Positions 30,298 to 41,115 are shown, counted from the stretch's first letter. The stretch: DNA of 64,000 nt from Domibacillus epiphyticus (GCF_001975785.1 NZ_MSFI01000009.1:248001-312000), one strand, 5' to 3'. The notes: generated by a model from the letters alone, not told the origin. Numbers and translations are program-made.

Positions 30298-31188
30298 ATG
30301 AATATTCAAGACATGATTTTGACGCTGCAAAAGCACTGGTCTGATCAAGGCTGTATCTTAATGCAGGCGTATGATGTAGAAAAAGGCGCGGGGACAATGA
30401 GTCCTTATACATTTCTACGCGCGATTGGACCTGAGCCATGGAATGTGGCATACGTGGAACCAAGCCGTCGTCCGGCAGATGGACGCTATGGTGATAATCC
30501 AAACCGTCTTTATCAGCATCATCAGTTCCAGGTTATCATGAAGCCATCGCCTGACAACATTCAGGAGCTTTACCTTGATTCATTAAAAGCACTTGGGATT
30601 GATCCTTTAGAGCACGATATCCGCTTTGTTGAAGACAACTGGGAAAATCCATCACTCGGCTGTGCAGGCTTAGGCTGGGAAGTGTGGCTTGACGGTATGG
30701 AAATTACCCAGTTCACATACTTCCAGCAAGTTGGAGGCCTTGAGTGCAAGCCGGTATCTGTTGAAATTACATATGGTATCGAACGACTTGCTTCTTATAT
30801 CCAAGAAAAAGAAAACGTCTTTGAATTAGAGTGGACGAACGGATTTACGGTGCATGACATTTTTTATCAGCCGGAATTTGAACATTCTAAATATACATTT
30901 GAAACATCTGACCCAGACATGCTATTTAACCTATTTGGTGTTTATGAAAAAGAAGCAAAACGCCAAATGGATGAAGGGCTCGTTCACCCGGCATATGATT
31001 ACGTATTGAAATGTTCCCATGTCTTTAATGTTCTGGATGCACGGGGAGCAATTTCTGTCACAGAGCGCACAGCTTATATTGGCCGGATGCGTAATCTTGC
31101 CCGTCAGGTTGCAAAAACATTTTATGATGAGCGGGAAAAATTAGGCTTCCCGATTTTAAATCGGAAAGGGGATGCAGACCATGAATAA
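30298..31188 (+). CDS. glyQ: Glycyl-tRNA synthetase alpha subunit
   Basis: 296-residue catalytic subunit of the bacterial alpha2-beta2 GlyRS. Begins [20 protein letters not shown], with the class II motif regions [11 protein letters not shown]-like ([15 protein letters not shown]) and FQVIMKPSP. Start at ATG 30298 with AAGGAGG upstream; the open frame upstream lies in the T-box. Overlaps glyS by eight bases. Confidence 0.97.
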   Translation: MNIQDMILTLQKHWSDQGCILMQAYDVEKGAGTMSPYTFLRAIGPEPWNVAYVEPSRRPADGRYGDNPNRLYQHHQFQVIMKPSPDNIQELYLDSLKALGIDPLEHDIRFVEDNWENPSLGCAGLGWEVWLDGMEITQFTYFQQVGGLECKPVSVEITYGIERLASYIQEKENVFELEWTNGFTVHDIFYQPEFEHSKYTFETSDPDMLFNLFGVYEKEAKRQMDEGLVHPAYDYVLKCSHVFNVLDARGAISVTERTAYIGRMRNLARQVAKTFYDEREKLGFPILNRKGDADHE

Positions 31189-33253
31189 CCAGCATTTATT
31201 GCTTGAAATTGGATTGGAAGAAATGCCGGCTCGTTTTGTCACGCAGTCAATGAATCAGCTTGGCGAAAAAGTCGGCAAATTTTTAACGGAACAAAACATT
31301 GAATTCGGCGGCATACAACTTTACTCTACACCCCGCCGCCTTGCAGTCATTGTCAAGGACGTTTCAGAAGCTCAAAAAGACATTAACGAAGAAGCAAAAG
31401 GCCCAGCTAAAAAAATTGCTCTATCAGAAAATGGAGATTGGTCAAAAGCAGCTGCCGGCTTTGCCAAAGGACAGGGAATGTCTGTTGAGGATATATTCTT
31501 TAAGGAATTGAACGGAATTGAATATGCTTACGTTAATAAGTTTGTAAAAGGCCGTCACACAGCAGATCTATTGCCTTTATTAAAAGAAGTTGTCCTGAAT
31601 TTAACATTTGGTAAAAATATGCGCTGGGGCAGCAGCGACATTCGCTACGTCCGCCCAATCAAATGGGTAGTTGCGCTGTTTGGTTCAAACGTGATTCCGT
31701 TCGAGCTTGCGGGTGTACAAACAGGAAACGTGACGACAGGGCATCGTTTTCTCGGGAAGACGGCGAATGTTTTAGACGCTTCTTCATATGAGGACACGCT
31801 GCGGAAGCAATTTGTTATTGCAAATCCCGATGAACGCCGCAAATTAATTTTAGATGGTTTAAAGAAACTTGAAACAGAAAACAATTGGGCCATTCCTGTG
31901 GATGAATCTCTTCTGGAAGAAGTAAACAATCTCGTTGAATTTCCAACGGCTTTATTCGGTTCTTTTAACGAAGAGTTTCTTGCGCTGCCTGAAGAGGTTC
32001 TTATTACATCCATGAAAGAACATCAGCGGTATTTCCCGGTGAAAGATGCGGATGGTACATTACTGCCGTATTTTGTGACGGTGCGCAACGGGAATGACTA
32101 CGAGATTGACAAAGTAGCACGTGGAAATGAAAAAGTCTTGCGTGCCCGTCTTGCGGATGCCGATTTCTTTTATAAAGAGGATCAAAAAGCAAACATAGAT
32201 GATCTCGTGAAAAAGCTTGAAAAAATCGTTTATCATGAAAAAATCGGAACACTTTCTGAGAAAGTAGCCCGTATACGCCGTATTTCTGCTGCACTTGGTA
32301 ACTTGACTCATGTGTCAGAAGAAGTAAAAGCAGCGGCAGACCGTGCGGCGCAAATATGTAAATTTGACCTTGTGACGCAAATGGTATACGAATTCCCTGA
32401 ACTACAAGGAGTGATGGGCGAAAAGTATGCACGTCAAAAAGGCGAAAAAGAAGAAGTGGCTGCAGCGATAAACGAACATTACAAACCCCGCTTTGCAGAA
32501 GACACGGTTCCATCGTCTGAAACAGGAGCCCTTGTCAGTCTGGCGGACAAGCTGGATACGATAACGGCATGCTTTGCAGTCGGGATTATTCCAACGGGGT
32601 CACAAGATCCGAATGCACTTCGCCGCCAGGCAGCCGGAGTAGTACAGACAATGATGGAACATAACTGGAACGTTCCGCTTGAAGACGTGATTGGGACAGC
32701 AGTAAAAGAAATTCTACAAGACGGTGTTGGAGAGAAAGACACGGATACATTGCAAAAGGAAATGATTGCATTCTTTATGCTTCGTGTAAAACACATCCTG
32801 CAGGAAAAAGGGATCCGCTATGACATCATTGATGCCGTTCTTGCAAAAAATGGCGGAACGTTAAAAGAAACAGAAGAAGCTGCTTCAGTATTAATGAACC
32901 ACAAAGAGGACGATGATTTTAAAGAAACGATTGAAGCACTCAGCCGCGTCGTGAATATTTCTAAAAAGGCAGAAGGCAGCCATAATGTAGATACTTCACT
33001 TTTTGAAAATGACGAAGAAAAGCAGCTGCACCTTGCATACACAGAACTTGAAAAATCATGGAATAAAGCTGATTCTATGGAAGCACGATATGTTCTTCTT
33101 GAAGGACTAAAACCAATGATTGAACAATATTTTGATAACACAATGGTTATGGCAGAAGATGAAAAAGTGAAGCAAAACCGTCTGGCTTTCATGAGCCATC
33201 TGGCACATTATATTCTGAAGTTCGCTGATGTTCCGGCAGTTTTAGTAAAATAA
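31181..33253 (+). CDS. glyS: Glycyl-tRNA synthetase beta subunit
   Basis: 690 residues (start [19 protein letters not shown]). The beta subunit binds tRNA-Gly through B3/B4, HD-like and C-terminal anticodon-binding domains and is required with GlyQ for activity. ATG 31181 sits 9 bases after AAAGGGG; the ATG at 31172 is too close to that site. It begins inside glyQ, ensuring equal production. Confidence 0.96.
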   Translation: MNNQHLLLEIGLEEMPARFVTQSMNQLGEKVGKFLTEQNIEFGGIQLYSTPRRLAVIVKDVSEAQKDINEEAKGPAKKIALSENGDWSKAAAGFAKGQGMSVEDIFFKELNGIEYAYVNKFVKGRHTADLLPLLKEVVLNLTFGKNMRWGSSDIRYVRPIKWVVALFGSNVIPFELAGVQTGNVTTGHRFLGKTANVLDASSYEDTLRKQFVIANPDERRKLILDGLKKLETENNWAIPVDESLLEEVNNLVEFPTALFGSFNEEFLALPEEVLITSMKEHQRYFPVKDADGTLLPYFVTVRNGNDYEIDKVARGNEKVLRARLADADFFYKEDQKANIDDLVKKLEKIVYHEKIGTLSEKVARIRRISAALGNLTHVSEEVKAAADRAAQICKFDLVTQMVYEFPELQGVMGEKYARQKGEKEEVAAAINEHYKPRFAEDTVPSSETGALVSLADKLDTITACFAVGIIPTGSQDPNALRRQAAGVVQTMMEHNWNVPLEDVIGTAVKEILQDGVGEKDTDTLQKEMIAFFMLRVKHILQEKGIRYDIIDAVLAKNGGTLKETEEAASVLMNHKEDDDFKETIEALSRVVNISKKAEGSHNVDTSLFENDEEKQLHLAYTELEKSWNKADSMEARYVLLEGLKPMIEQYFDNTMVMAEDEKVKQNRLAFMSHLAHYILKFADVPAVLVK

Positions 33254-33356
33254 AACGGCTCTTCCTGCACTGCCCGGTGTGTATTTTGCTAAAATAGTAT
33301 ATAATAATGAATAAATCGTATAACACATTGGAAACAGGATTTATTTTGACAGGGTG

Positions 33357-33992
33357 GTGAGGACAATCGAGCTGAATAAACGGCAGGAAAAAATACTGGA
33401 AATCGTTAAAGGAAATGGACCGATTACCGGTGAAAATATAGCGGAACAACTCAATTTAACCCGGGCGACTTTGCGTCCTGACCTGGCTATTCTTACAATG
33501 GCAGGGTTTTTGGATGCACGTCCCCGCGTTGGCTATTTTTATACAGGAAAATCCGGGACACAGCTCCTTACAGAAAATTTAATGAAGCTGTACGTGCGTG
33601 ATTTTCAGGCAGTGCCTGTTGTCGTAAAAGAGCAGTCAACCGTGTACGAAGCAATCGTGACAATGTTTCTGGAAGATGTCGGTACACTTTTTGTGGTCGA
33701 TGATTCCGTTTGTTTATCGGGTGTTTTATCGCGGAAAGATTTACTTCGTGCCAGCATCGGCCAGCAGGATTTAAATACATTGCCGGTCAATGTCATTATG
33801 ACGCGTATGCCAAATATTGCAGTGTGCGAAAAAGATGATTTGCTTATAGATGTGGCGAAAAATTTGCTCGAAAGACAAATCGACTGTGTACCAGTTATCA
33901 AAAAGACAGCTAAAGGGTTTGAGGTAACAGGGCGTGTAACGAAAACAACGATCTCTAGAGCGTTTGTGTCATTAACAGATGATGATCATTAA
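33357..33992 (+). CDS. ccpN: Transcription repressor CcpN (helix-turn-helix plus CBS pair)
   Basis: About 211 residues: N-terminal winged helix (1-60; NGPITGENIAEQLNLTRATL) and two CBS domains (about 75-205). CcpN represses gluconeogenic genes (gapB, pckA) on glycolytic carbon sources. The GTG at 33357 gives MRTIELNKRQEK, which lines up with the B. subtilis N-terminus; the GTG at 33354 adds one residue. The spacing to AGGG is short for either, so the start is uncertain. Followed 21 bases later by ppsR, its conserved partner. Confidence 0.92.
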   Translation: MRTIELNKRQEKILEIVKGNGPITGENIAEQLNLTRATLRPDLAILTMAGFLDARPRVGYFYTGKSGTQLLTENLMKLYVRDFQAVPVVVKEQSTVYEAIVTMFLEDVGTLFVVDDSVCLSGVLSRKDLLRASIGQQDLNTLPVNVIMTRMPNIAVCEKDDLLIDVAKNLLERQIDCVPVIKKTAKGFEVTGRVTKTTISRAFVSLTDDDH

Positions 33993-34013
33993 CAGGAAGG
34001 CGGCAAAAAATAC

Positions 34014-34826
34014 GTGAACGATCCAATTATTTATATCGTATCCGACTCGGTTGGTGAAACAGCTGAGCTCGTAACAAAAGCAGCACTCAGCCAGTTTAGC
34101 GGCCCACACGCGGTCATTAAGCGTTTTCCTTATGTAGAAGATCCGTCACATATTGATGAAGTCGTTAGTATGGCGAAGGAAGATAAAGGAATTGTGGTTT
34201 ACACGCTCGTTAAACCAGAAATCCGACGTTATATGGTCGAAGCTGCGGGTTCGGAAAATATAAAAGTGTTCGATTTGATCGGCCCGCTAATGGATCAGCT
34301 TGAATCTATGTATTCGATGGAACCATTTTTTGAACCAGGTCTTGTCCGGCGTCTTGATGAAGAGTATTTCAAAAAAGTGGATGCGATTGAGTTTGCAGTA
34401 AAATACGATGATGGACGTGATCCACGTGGTTTGTTGAAGGCTGACATCATTTTAATCGGCGTGTCCCGCACATCGAAAACACCATTGTCACAATTTCTTG
34501 CCCATAAAAGGGTGAAAGTGGCGAATGTACCGATCGTGCCGGAAGTTGATCCGCCAGAAGAGTTGTTTTCAGTGCCGAAAGAAAAATGCATCGGACTTAA
34601 AATCAGTCCGGATAAACTAAATCAAATCCGCCGAGAACGACTTATTTCGCTCGGTCTTGATGACAGTGCGAGTTATGCAGATCTTGAGCGAATAGAAAAA
34701 GAACTGACATATTTTGAGGATATAACAGCCCGTATCGATTGTGAAGTCATTGATGTCACGAACAAAGCCGTCGAAGAGACGGCCAACATTATTATGAGCA
34801 TGTATCGCGGTCGAAAAAGTACATAA
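34014..34826 (+). CDS. ppsR: Pyruvate, phosphate dikinase/PEP synthase regulatory protein
   Basis: 270-residue bifunctional kinase/phosphorylase of the DUF299 family that switches PPDK or PEP synthase off and on by Thr phosphorylation. N-terminus [20 protein letters not shown] and the P-loop [13 protein letters not shown] near 149 are diagnostic. In B. subtilis (yqfL) it also modulates CcpN activity, consistent with the adjacent ccpN. GTG start with GAAGGCGG upstream. Confidence 0.93.
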   Translation: MNDPIIYIVSDSVGETAELVTKAALSQFSGPHAVIKRFPYVEDPSHIDEVVSMAKEDKGIVVYTLVKPEIRRYMVEAAGSENIKVFDLIGPLMDQLESMYSMEPFFEPGLVRRLDEEYFKKVDAIEFAVKYDDGRDPRGLLKADIILIGVSRTSKTPLSQFLAHKRVKVANVPIVPEVDPPEELFSVPKEKCIGLKISPDKLNQIRRERLISLGLDDSASYADLERIEKELTYFEDITARIDCEVIDVTNKAVEETANIIMSMYRGRKST

Positions 34827-34848
34827 TCATTCGATTATGTACTTTTCA
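34815..34848 (+). terminator. Terminator of ccpN-ppsR
   Basis: AAAAGTACATAATC (34815-34828), loop ATTC, GATTATGTACTTTT (34833-34846): a 14-bp perfect stem covering the ppsR stop codon. Confidence 0.75.
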
Positions 34849-34986
34849 TTTTCATAAAAATGTTCTATAATAAAAAATTGTGATAAAAATGTGATCAAAA
34901 CAGGTTTAGACCCCCCTTCAAAAGAATAAACTAAGTATGTAAATCGATATTGATGGGGTCTATTTTGCACGAAATGTTCTTTTTTT

Positions 34987-35002
34987 AAACGAACTTTCGT
35001 TT
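34987..35002 (+). repeat. Palindrome upstream of dnaG
   Basis: AAACGAA-CT-TTCGTTT, a 16-bp near-perfect palindrome just before the SigH-like promoter. It could be an operator; no known regulator motif recognised. Confidence 0.45.
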
Positions 35003-35006
35003 GAAA

Positions 35007-35033
35007 GAAGGATTATAATTAAGCGTGTAGAAT
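35007..35033 (+). promoter_or_regulatory. SigH-type promoter of dnaG-sigA
   Basis: GAAGGATTA (35007-35015), 11-base spacer, GTAGAAT (35027-35033). This matches the SigH consensus RNAGGAWWW-N11/12-RNNGAAT at every position. A TATAAT (35014-35019) overlaps it and may be a SigA -10 without a clear -35. B. subtilis also uses a SigH promoter in its sigA operon at the start of sporulation. Confidence 0.72.
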
Positions 35034-35070
35034 AAATAAAAAATACGATTTTACAGCTGGTGATAAAAAC

Positions 35071-36885
35071 ATGGCAGGAAGAATTCCCGAAGAAACAATT
35101 CAGCAAATTAAACAGGGAGTTGACATTGCCGATGTAATTGGCGATTATGTACAGCTAAAAAAGCAGGGGCGAAACTATTTTGGTCTCTGTCCATTTCATG
35201 GAGAAAATTCGCCTTCTTTTTCTGTCTCGCCTGAAAAGCAAATTTATCATTGCTTCGGGTGTGGTGCAGGTGGAAATGCGTTTACTTTTTTAATGGAAAT
35301 TGATCAAATTCCTTTTCAAGAAGCCGCCGCCAGACTTGCCGATCTTGCGGGTGTCACACTTGATATTTCTCCTTCACAAACCATTCAGCCGTCAAAATCG
35401 AATGAGTATGCTGACTTTCTAGAAGCTCATGCGCTTATGGCGAAGTTTTATCGGCATCTTTTATTGAATACAAATGAAGGCAATGAGGCGCTTCACTACT
35501 TGCATGAACGCGGATTTACTGATGAAGACATTGACCGTTTTCAAATCGGCTGGTCATTGCCGCAGAACGAATTTAGCCTAAATGTATTACAAAAACGCGG
35601 CTTTGATCCTGCTCGAATGGAAGAGGCTGGGCTTTTGCTGAAAAAAGAAGAAACCGGTCGTTATTATGATCGTTTTCGCGGGCGGATCATGTTTCCAATT
35701 CATGATGAAAGAGGGAACGTCGTCGGCTTTTCAGGACGCGGCCTCGAGAATGTGCAGCCAAAGTACCTTAATTCTCCGGAAACCGCGTTGTTCCATAAAA
35801 GTAGTCTTCTGTACAACTTTCACGTTGCCAAAACAGCAATTAAGCGGCAAAAACAGTTTATTTTGTTTGAAGGATTTGCGGATGTAATTGCCGCTGTACG
35901 TGCCGGCTTTGATCAGTCTGTTGCCGTGATGGGAACTTCACTTACAGAGGAACATGTCCGTCTGTTAAAAAAAATTGCAAATGAAGCAATTATTTGTTAT
36001 GACGGTGATAATGCCGGATTAAATGCAGCATATAAAGCTGCTGACATGCTAGATAAAAACGGCATATCTGTAAATGTAACAATGCTGCCAGATGGTCTGG
36101 ACCCTGATGAGTTTATAAAACGAAATGGGCACGAATCATTTGCGGCATATGTGAAAGATGCTTCGCTAACATTAATGGCATTTAAGATGGAATATTTCAA
36201 GCGTGGGAAAAATTTGCGGGAGGACTCGCAGAAATTCCGCTATATTGAAGATGTTCTTGTGGAAATTGCTGGTTTAAAAAAAGCTGTAGAGCGCGATCAT
36301 TATTTACGGAGGCTGGCGGATGAGTTTTCCTTATCACTGCAGGCATTGCAGGAGCAGGAAAAAGCGTTATTCTTGAAAAAAAGAGCAGACCAGCCCGGCC
36401 GTAAAGAAGAACTGAATAAACATGGCGTCGTTTTGAAGGCAAGACCGGTAAAGCAGTATCCCCGACATGAAACAGCGGAGCGGCGGCTGCTTGCTCATAT
36501 GCTGAACAGCCCGGATGTCGCTGAGCGTGTCCGTGTCATGATGCAGGGTGAATCGTTTACGATTGATGAGCATCAGGCACTTTATACGTACCTATTAGGG
36601 TATTATGAACAAGCGGATGAACCAGATACCGCATCATTTTTAACCGTGCTGACTGATGAGCAGCTGCGCAGGCTTGCCGTTGATATCAGTTTGATGACGG
36701 TAAACGGCGAGCCAGGCGAAGAAGAGTTACTGGATTATGTAAAAGAAATAAATAAACAGCGCCGCCGCTTTGAAATTGAAGAGAAAAAAAGAGAGCGGGA
36801 TGAAGCTGAAAAACGACATGATTATGTAGGTGCTGCACGTATTTTAAATGACATTATAGCGATTGAAAAATCGCTTACCCGTTAA
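35071..36885 (+). CDS. dnaG: DNA primase
   Basis: Makes RNA primers at the replication fork. 604 residues: CHC2 zinc finger (C40, H43, C61, C64), TOPRIM catalytic core with [10 protein letters not shown] and CYDGDNAG, and a C-terminal helicase-binding domain. A weak GGTGAT site precedes the ATG. The yqxD gene that precedes dnaG in B. subtilis is absent. Forms the macromolecular synthesis operon with sigA. Confidence 0.96.
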   Translation: MAGRIPEETIQQIKQGVDIADVIGDYVQLKKQGRNYFGLCPFHGENSPSFSVSPEKQIYHCFGCGAGGNAFTFLMEIDQIPFQEAAARLADLAGVTLDISPSQTIQPSKSNEYADFLEAHALMAKFYRHLLLNTNEGNEALHYLHERGFTDEDIDRFQIGWSLPQNEFSLNVLQKRGFDPARMEEAGLLLKKEETGRYYDRFRGRIMFPIHDERGNVVGFSGRGLENVQPKYLNSPETALFHKSSLLYNFHVAKTAIKRQKQFILFEGFADVIAAVRAGFDQSVAVMGTSLTEEHVRLLKKIANEAIICYDGDNAGLNAAYKAADMLDKNGISVNVTMLPDGLDPDEFIKRNGHESFAAYVKDASLTLMAFKMEYFKRGKNLREDSQKFRYIEDVLVEIAGLKKAVERDHYLRRLADEFSLSLQALQEQEKALFLKKRADQPGRKEELNKHGVVLKARPVKQYPRHETAERRLLAHMLNSPDVAERVRVMMQGESFTIDEHQALYTYLLGYYEQADEPDTASFLTVLTDEQLRRLAVDISLMTVNGEPGEEELLDYVKEINKQRRRFEIEEKKRERDEAEKRHDYVGAARILNDIIAIEKSLTR

Positions 36886-36920
36886 AAGTTACGGCCAGGA
36901 TGCTGGAAGGAGGGGGACTT

Positions 36921-38045
36921 ATGACTGAAAAGTCAACACGTTCCAAAGAAACTGAATTGACACTTGATAAAGCAAAAGAACTCATTATTGAAACCGGTAA
37001 AAAGCGCGGTGAATTAACATACAATTATGTGGCGGATAAACTGGCTTCATTTGAAGTGGACTCCGGGCAAATTGATGAATTTTATGAATCGCTTACCGAA
37101 CAGGGCATTGACCTGGTTGATGAAGAAGAAAGCAGTGAAGGCGATCCAAATATTCAAGAACTCGAAAAGGAAAGTGAAGAGTTCGATTTAAATGATTTGA
37201 GTGTGCCGCCAGGGGTGAAAATAAACGATCCCGTCCGTATGTACTTGAAGGAAATCGGCCGTGTTGATTTATTGTCAGCCCAGGAAGAAATTGAACTTGC
37301 CCATCGTATAGAAGAAGGCGATGAAGAAGCAAAGCGGCGTCTTGCAGAAGCAAACCTGCGTCTGGTGGTCAGCATTGCTAAACGCTACGTTGGCCGTGGG
37401 ATGCTGTTCCTTGATTTAATTCAGGAAGGGAACATGGGTTTAATTAAAGCCGTTGAAAAATTCGACTACCGTAAAGGATTTAAATTCAGTACGTACGCAA
37501 CTTGGTGGATTCGCCAGGCCATTACACGTGCGATAGCCGATCAGGCACGGACCATCCGTATTCCTGTTCATATGGTCGAAACAATTAATAAGCTGATCCG
37601 GGTGCAACGCCAGCTTCTACAAGACTTAGGCCGTGAACCGGCACCGGAAGAAATTGCTGAAGAGATGGACTTAACGCCGGAAAAGGTACGGGAAATTTTA
37701 AAGATTGCCCAGGAGCCGGTTTCACTTGAAACGCCAATTGGTGAAGAGGACGATTCCCATCTTGGCGACTTTATTGAAGATCAAGAAGCGACTTCACCTT
37801 CTGAACACGCAGCGTATGAACTGTTAAAAGAACAGCTGGAAGACGTTCTGGATACATTGACTGATCGGGAAGAGAACGTTCTTCGCCTCCGCTTTGGCCT
37901 TGATGATGGACGGACCCGAACACTTGAAGAAGTAGGGAAAGTATTTGGTGTTACCCGCGAGCGGATCCGCCAAATTGAAGCGAAAGCACTTCGGAAATTG
38001 CGTCATCCGAGCCGTAGTAAACGACTAAAAGATTTTCTCGAATAA
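36921..38045 (+). CDS. sigA: RNA polymerase primary sigma factor SigA
   Basis: 374-residue housekeeping sigma factor. Contains region 1.1 (about 1-75), 1.2 ([18 protein letters not shown]), 2.1-2.4 ([19 protein letters not shown]), region 3 and 4.2 ([19 protein letters not shown]), ending in [10 protein letters not shown]. Start at ATG 36921 with GGAGGGGG upstream, not the ATG at 36900, which precedes that site. Confidence 0.98.
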   Translation: MTEKSTRSKETELTLDKAKELIIETGKKRGELTYNYVADKLASFEVDSGQIDEFYESLTEQGIDLVDEEESSEGDPNIQELEKESEEFDLNDLSVPPGVKINDPVRMYLKEIGRVDLLSAQEEIELAHRIEEGDEEAKRRLAEANLRLVVSIAKRYVGRGMLFLDLIQEGNMGLIKAVEKFDYRKGFKFSTYATWWIRQAITRAIADQARTIRIPVHMVETINKLIRVQRQLLQDLGREPAPEEIAEEMDLTPEKVREILKIAQEPVSLETPIGEEDDSHLGDFIEDQEATSPSEHAAYELLKEQLEDVLDTLTDREENVLRLRFGLDDGRTRTLEEVGKVFGVTRERIRQIEAKALRKLRHPSRSKRLKDFLE

Positions 38046-38051
38046 ATGAAC

Positions 38052-38077
38052 GCCGGGCTATGTCCCGGCTTATTTTT
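38052..38077 (+). terminator. Terminator of dnaG-sigA
   Basis: GCCGGGC-TATG-TCCCGGC followed by TTATTTTTA. Confidence 0.8.
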
Positions 38078-38143
38078 ATGTTGTAAAAAAGAAGGACATT
38101 GTTCTTTCGTCACGAATATTAATAAATTGAGGTGTGACGCAAG

Positions 38144-38677
38144 ATGAAAAAAGAAAAAAAAGAAATTATCATTAATGAAATATTGGTCTGGAAAGATAAT
38201 CATATGCTGCCGCCGCATTATTGCGATTATTTGCTGGCACTATACACACAGGGTGAAGAATATACAGAGTCAGGAAGGCGAGCAAGAACCCGGCGAGTCC
38301 ACTTAACAGCCGCATTGATTGCCGCTATGCTCTTGCCAATCGCTGTATTTGTCCTTTATTTTACGGAATTGTCATTCATTTTGCAAACAGTGATTTTGAC
38401 AAGTTTTGTCGGATTGCTGTTGCTGCTAGCTATGTATTTTTCCCGAAAAAAAATACTCGCCCCGTTGTTGTTTTTAGGCGCTGCTGTTCTGCTATTACTG
38501 CTATCATTGGAGTTAAATACACATTTTTTTGAAGGAAATGCCATTTCATTATACGGGATTTTATTTTTTAATTGCCTCCTTTGGTTTTATACCGGAATGA
38601 AGTTAAGGCTTCTATATTTTTCGATTTCTGCTGTATTCGGTTTTATTGTCATTCTTTTCTTTTTAATTAGGGGATAA
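38144..38677 (+). CDS. Bacillaceae membrane protein of unknown function
   Basis: 177 residues. An N-terminal cytoplasmic part (1-50; INEILVWKDNHMLPPHYCDY, LLALYTQGEE) is followed by five to six hydrophobic segments (about 50-175). I do not recognise a named family, but the WKxxxLPxxYCDxLLALYTxGE pattern is one I associate with uncharacterised Bacillaceae membrane proteins near sigA. TGAGGTG precedes the ATG at 38144. Confidence 0.75.
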   Translation: MKKEKKEIIINEILVWKDNHMLPPHYCDYLLALYTQGEEYTESGRRARTRRVHLTAALIAAMLLPIAVFVLYFTELSFILQTVILTSFVGLLLLLAMYFSRKKILAPLLFLGAAVLLLLLSLELNTHFFEGNAISLYGILFFNCLLWFYTGMKLRLLYFSISAVFGFIVILFFLIRG

Positions 38678-38737
38678 ATGTGTCTAAATTGCGACAGACA
38701 GGAAAAATCTTGTACGTAAGCCTTTTCGTGAACTCAT

Positions 38738-38767
38738 TTGTCAGGTAAAATAATAGGTGTTTATACT
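38738..38767 (+). promoter_or_regulatory. Probable SigA promoter of cccA
   Basis: TTGTCA (38738-38743), 18-base spacer, TATACT (38762-38767), 38 bases before the cccA start. Confidence 0.6.
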
Positions 38768-38804
38768 TTTAGCTTGATATGTATACATAAAGGGAGGGTA
38801 AACA

Positions 38805-39176
38805 ATGAATCGTAATCCGATCATTCCATTTTTACTGATCGCGGTATTCGGCCTCGGTTTGATGTTCTTCCTGTCACTTGATGGACTAGACAACGCTAAA
38901 GAAGTGGCAGAAGAGGAAAAACAGGGTGAAGAAGGCGGAGAATCAGCTGCAGGTGGAGAATTTGATCCTGAAGGTCATTATCAATCTTCGTGCATCGGCT
39001 GTCATGGCAGCAGCTATGAGGGCGGCGCAGGTCCGGCTCTTAAAGGAGTTGGTGAAAAGCTTTCTCAAGAAGAAATTCAAGATGTTCTTGTGAATGGGCG
39101 TGGCTCAATGCCGCCGGGTCTAGTTCCAGCTGAAAACGCTGAAGCAATGGCTGCATGGGTAGCGGAAATTAAATAA
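38805..39176 (+). CDS. cccA: Cytochrome c-550
   Basis: 123-residue membrane-anchored electron carrier. N-terminal transmembrane anchor (about 7-24), Glu/Gly-rich linker (30-52) and a small class I cytochrome c domain. That domain has C63-IG-C66-H67 for covalent heme and the axial Met in GSMPPG near residue 100. AGGGAGGG precedes the ATG. The sigA-cccA neighbourhood is conserved in Bacillus. Confidence 0.94.
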   Translation: MNRNPIIPFLLIAVFGLGLMFFLSLDGLDNAKEVAEEEKQGEEGGESAAGGEFDPEGHYQSSCIGCHGSSYEGGAGPALKGVGEKLSQEEIQDVLVNGRGSMPPGLVPAENAEAMAAWVAEIK

Positions 39177-39183
39177 TCAATAA

Positions 39184-39217
39184 AAGAGGTCTTTGCACAC
39201 TGCAAAGACCTCTTATT
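39184..39217 (+). terminator. Terminator after cccA
   Basis: AAGAGGTCTTTGCA-CAC-TGCAAAGACCTCTT followed by ATTTC: a 14-bp perfect stem. Confidence 0.82.
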
Positions 39218-39269
39218 TCATTCGTTATGGTAAAATGAACGGGAAATTATAAAAAAAGCGGTGAAAAAA

Positions 39270-39986
39270 ATGAACAGTAATCAATTATCGAAGCGATTAG
39301 AAATAGTGGCTTCTTTCATTCAACCGGCAGACTCATTTGCCGATATTGGATCTGACCATGCTTATTTGCCGTGCTATGCCGTGAAAAAGGGCATTGTGAG
39401 CCGTGCAGTAGCTGGTGAAGTAGTAGACGGCCCTTTTAAGTCAGCTAAGCGCCAGGTGGCGTCAGAAGGTCTTTCAAAACATATCGATGTAAGAAAAGGA
39501 AATGGCCTGGCGGTACTTGAGCCGGGGGAAGTAGAATGTGTTACGATTGCTGGTATGGGCGGTCCCCTAATTGCCTCGATTTTAGAAGATGGTGTGGATA
39601 AGCTGCAAGGTGTTACCAAACTCGTTCTGCAGCCAAATATCGCATCACATTCTGTCCGAACATGGCTTGATTCAAATGGCTGGATGATTGATGACGAAGC
39701 CATTTTGGAAGAAGACGGTCAGCTATATGAAGTGATTTCTGCTATATCCGGATTAAAAGGGAGGCTGACAGAACAAGAAATCTATTTCGGTCCGATTTTA
39801 ATAGATAATCAAAACGATGCATTCCGGTTAAAATGGCAGCGTGAACTTGAACAAATTGAACAGGTGCTCAAACAGCTGTCAGAGGCAAAAGACAGTGAAA
39901 GTGCGGCACGTAAAAAAGAAGAAATGCTGAAAAAAAAGCAATGGATAAAGGATGTGCTGGAAATTGAAAACACCGAACGGTCATGA
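39270..39986 (+). CDS. trmK: tRNA (adenine22-N1)-methyltransferase TrmK
   Basis: 238-residue SAM methyltransferase for A22 in bacterial tRNA. ADIGSDHAYLPCYAV is motif I, with IAGMGG and LQPN as family motifs, then a C-terminal coiled coil (about 175-235). The start at ATG 39270 (MNSNQLSKRLE) matches the B. subtilis N-terminus; GTG 39261 is only nine bases upstream and overlaps the GCGGTG site. Its end overlaps yqfO. Confidence 0.94.
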   Translation: MNSNQLSKRLEIVASFIQPADSFADIGSDHAYLPCYAVKKGIVSRAVAGEVVDGPFKSAKRQVASEGLSKHIDVRKGNGLAVLEPGEVECVTIAGMGGPLIASILEDGVDKLQGVTKLVLQPNIASHSVRTWLDSNGWMIDDEAILEEDGQLYEVISAISGLKGRLTEQEIYFGPILIDNQNDAFRLKWQRELEQIEQVLKQLSEAKDSESAARKKEEMLKKKQWIKDVLEIENTERS

Positions 39987-41082
39987 GGTTATCCAATTAT
40001 TTGAACAATTTTCCCCTAAATCATATGCTGTAGAAGGAGACAAAATTGGGCTGCAGGTTGGACGTCTGAATAAGCCTTGCAAACGGGTTATGGTTGCGCT
40101 TGATGTACTGGAAAGTGTCGTTGATGAAGCAATTGCCGAACAAATTGATTTAATCATTGCCCATCATCCAATCATTTATCGTCCACTTGCTTCAGTGTTA
40201 ACAGAACAGCCTGCAGGACGTCTCATTGAAAAGCTCATAAAACATGATATCGCCGTTTATGCAGCGCATACGAATCTTGATGTGGCGAAAGGCGGTGTTA
40301 ATGATATGCTGGCAGGCGCGCTCGGTCTTGAAAAAACAAATGTGCTTGTGCCAACTTATGAGGAATCTTTGAAAAAACTCGTCGTTTTTGTACCGGAAAG
40401 CCATGCCGATACGCTTCGTAATGCGCTCGGAAAAGCAGGTGCCGGTTTCCTCGGAAATTATAGCCATTGCTCGTTTTCACACTCAGGAACAGGACGTTTT
40501 CAGCCGGAGGAAGGGGCTGATCCGTTTATAGGCAATATTGGTATAGTAGAAGCTGTTTCTGAAGAGCGGATTGAAACAATCTATCCGGCTCGCTTGGAGA
40601 AAAAAATATTGTCCGCCATGTTGAAAACACACCCTTATGATGAAGTAGCTTATGACATATTACCGCTCCATAATAAAGGCGAGTCGCTTGGTCTTGGCCG
40701 GATCGGTTATTTGCCTGAAGAGATGACGCTTGAGCAATTTGCCCGTCATGTGAAAGAGAGCCTTGAATCTGGCGGTGTGCGAGTTGTCGGTGACCTTACT
40801 CGATCTGTAAAAAAAGTAGCGGTGCTTGGTGGAGACGGCAATAAATACTGGCGTGATGCACAAAGGCAAGGGGCAGATGTGTATGTAACTGGTGATTTTT
40901 ACTATCATACAGCACAAGACGCCGATGCAGAAGGACTGGCAGTCGTTGATCCAGGGCATAATGTAGAGAAAATCATGAAAAAAGGAACGGCGGTCTATTT
41001 AAGTGAGATGGCAAAAGCGAAAAAGTTCGATGTAAAATTCTTTGCCTCAACGACACCGACTGATCCCTTTCAATTTATATAA
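39964..41082 (+). CDS. yqfO: Nif3-like dinuclear metal protein YqfO
   Basis: About 372 residues of the NIF3/DUF34 family, with metal ligands in AHHPIIYRPL and the closing GDFYYHTAQDA region; a CutA/PII-like insertion (about 130-235) separates the two halves. Described as a GTP cyclohydrolase I type 2 homolog, but the function is not proven. The TTG at 39964 (MKTPNGHEVI) aligns with the B. subtilis start; the ATG at 39952 is the alternative. Translationally coupled to trmK. Confidence 0.88.
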   Translation: MKTPNGHEVIQLFEQFSPKSYAVEGDKIGLQVGRLNKPCKRVMVALDVLESVVDEAIAEQIDLIIAHHPIIYRPLASVLTEQPAGRLIEKLIKHDIAVYAAHTNLDVAKGGVNDMLAGALGLEKTNVLVPTYEESLKKLVVFVPESHADTLRNALGKAGAGFLGNYSHCSFSHSGTGRFQPEEGADPFIGNIGIVEAVSEERIETIYPARLEKKILSAMLKTHPYDEVAYDILPLHNKGESLGLGRIGYLPEEMTLEQFARHVKESLESGGVRVVGDLTRSVKKVAVLGGDGNKYWRDAQRQGADVYVTGDFYYHTAQDADAEGLAVVDPGHNVEKIMKKGTAVYLSEMAKAKKFDVKFFASTTPTDPFQFI

Positions 41083-41115
41083 AAAGCAGATCCGGTTTGC
41101 CGGATCTGCTTTTTA
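41081..41115. terminator. Bidirectional terminator between yqfO and ispH
   Basis: AAAAAGCAGATCCGG-TTTG-CCGGATCTGCTTTTT, symmetrical with T-runs on both strands. Confidence 0.88.

Noticed and set aside
30167-30502. 111-codon minus-strand open frame over the glyQS leader
   Set aside because: Covers the T-box and the glyQ start, has no ribosome site or family resemblance; a shadow of conserved structure and coding DNA.
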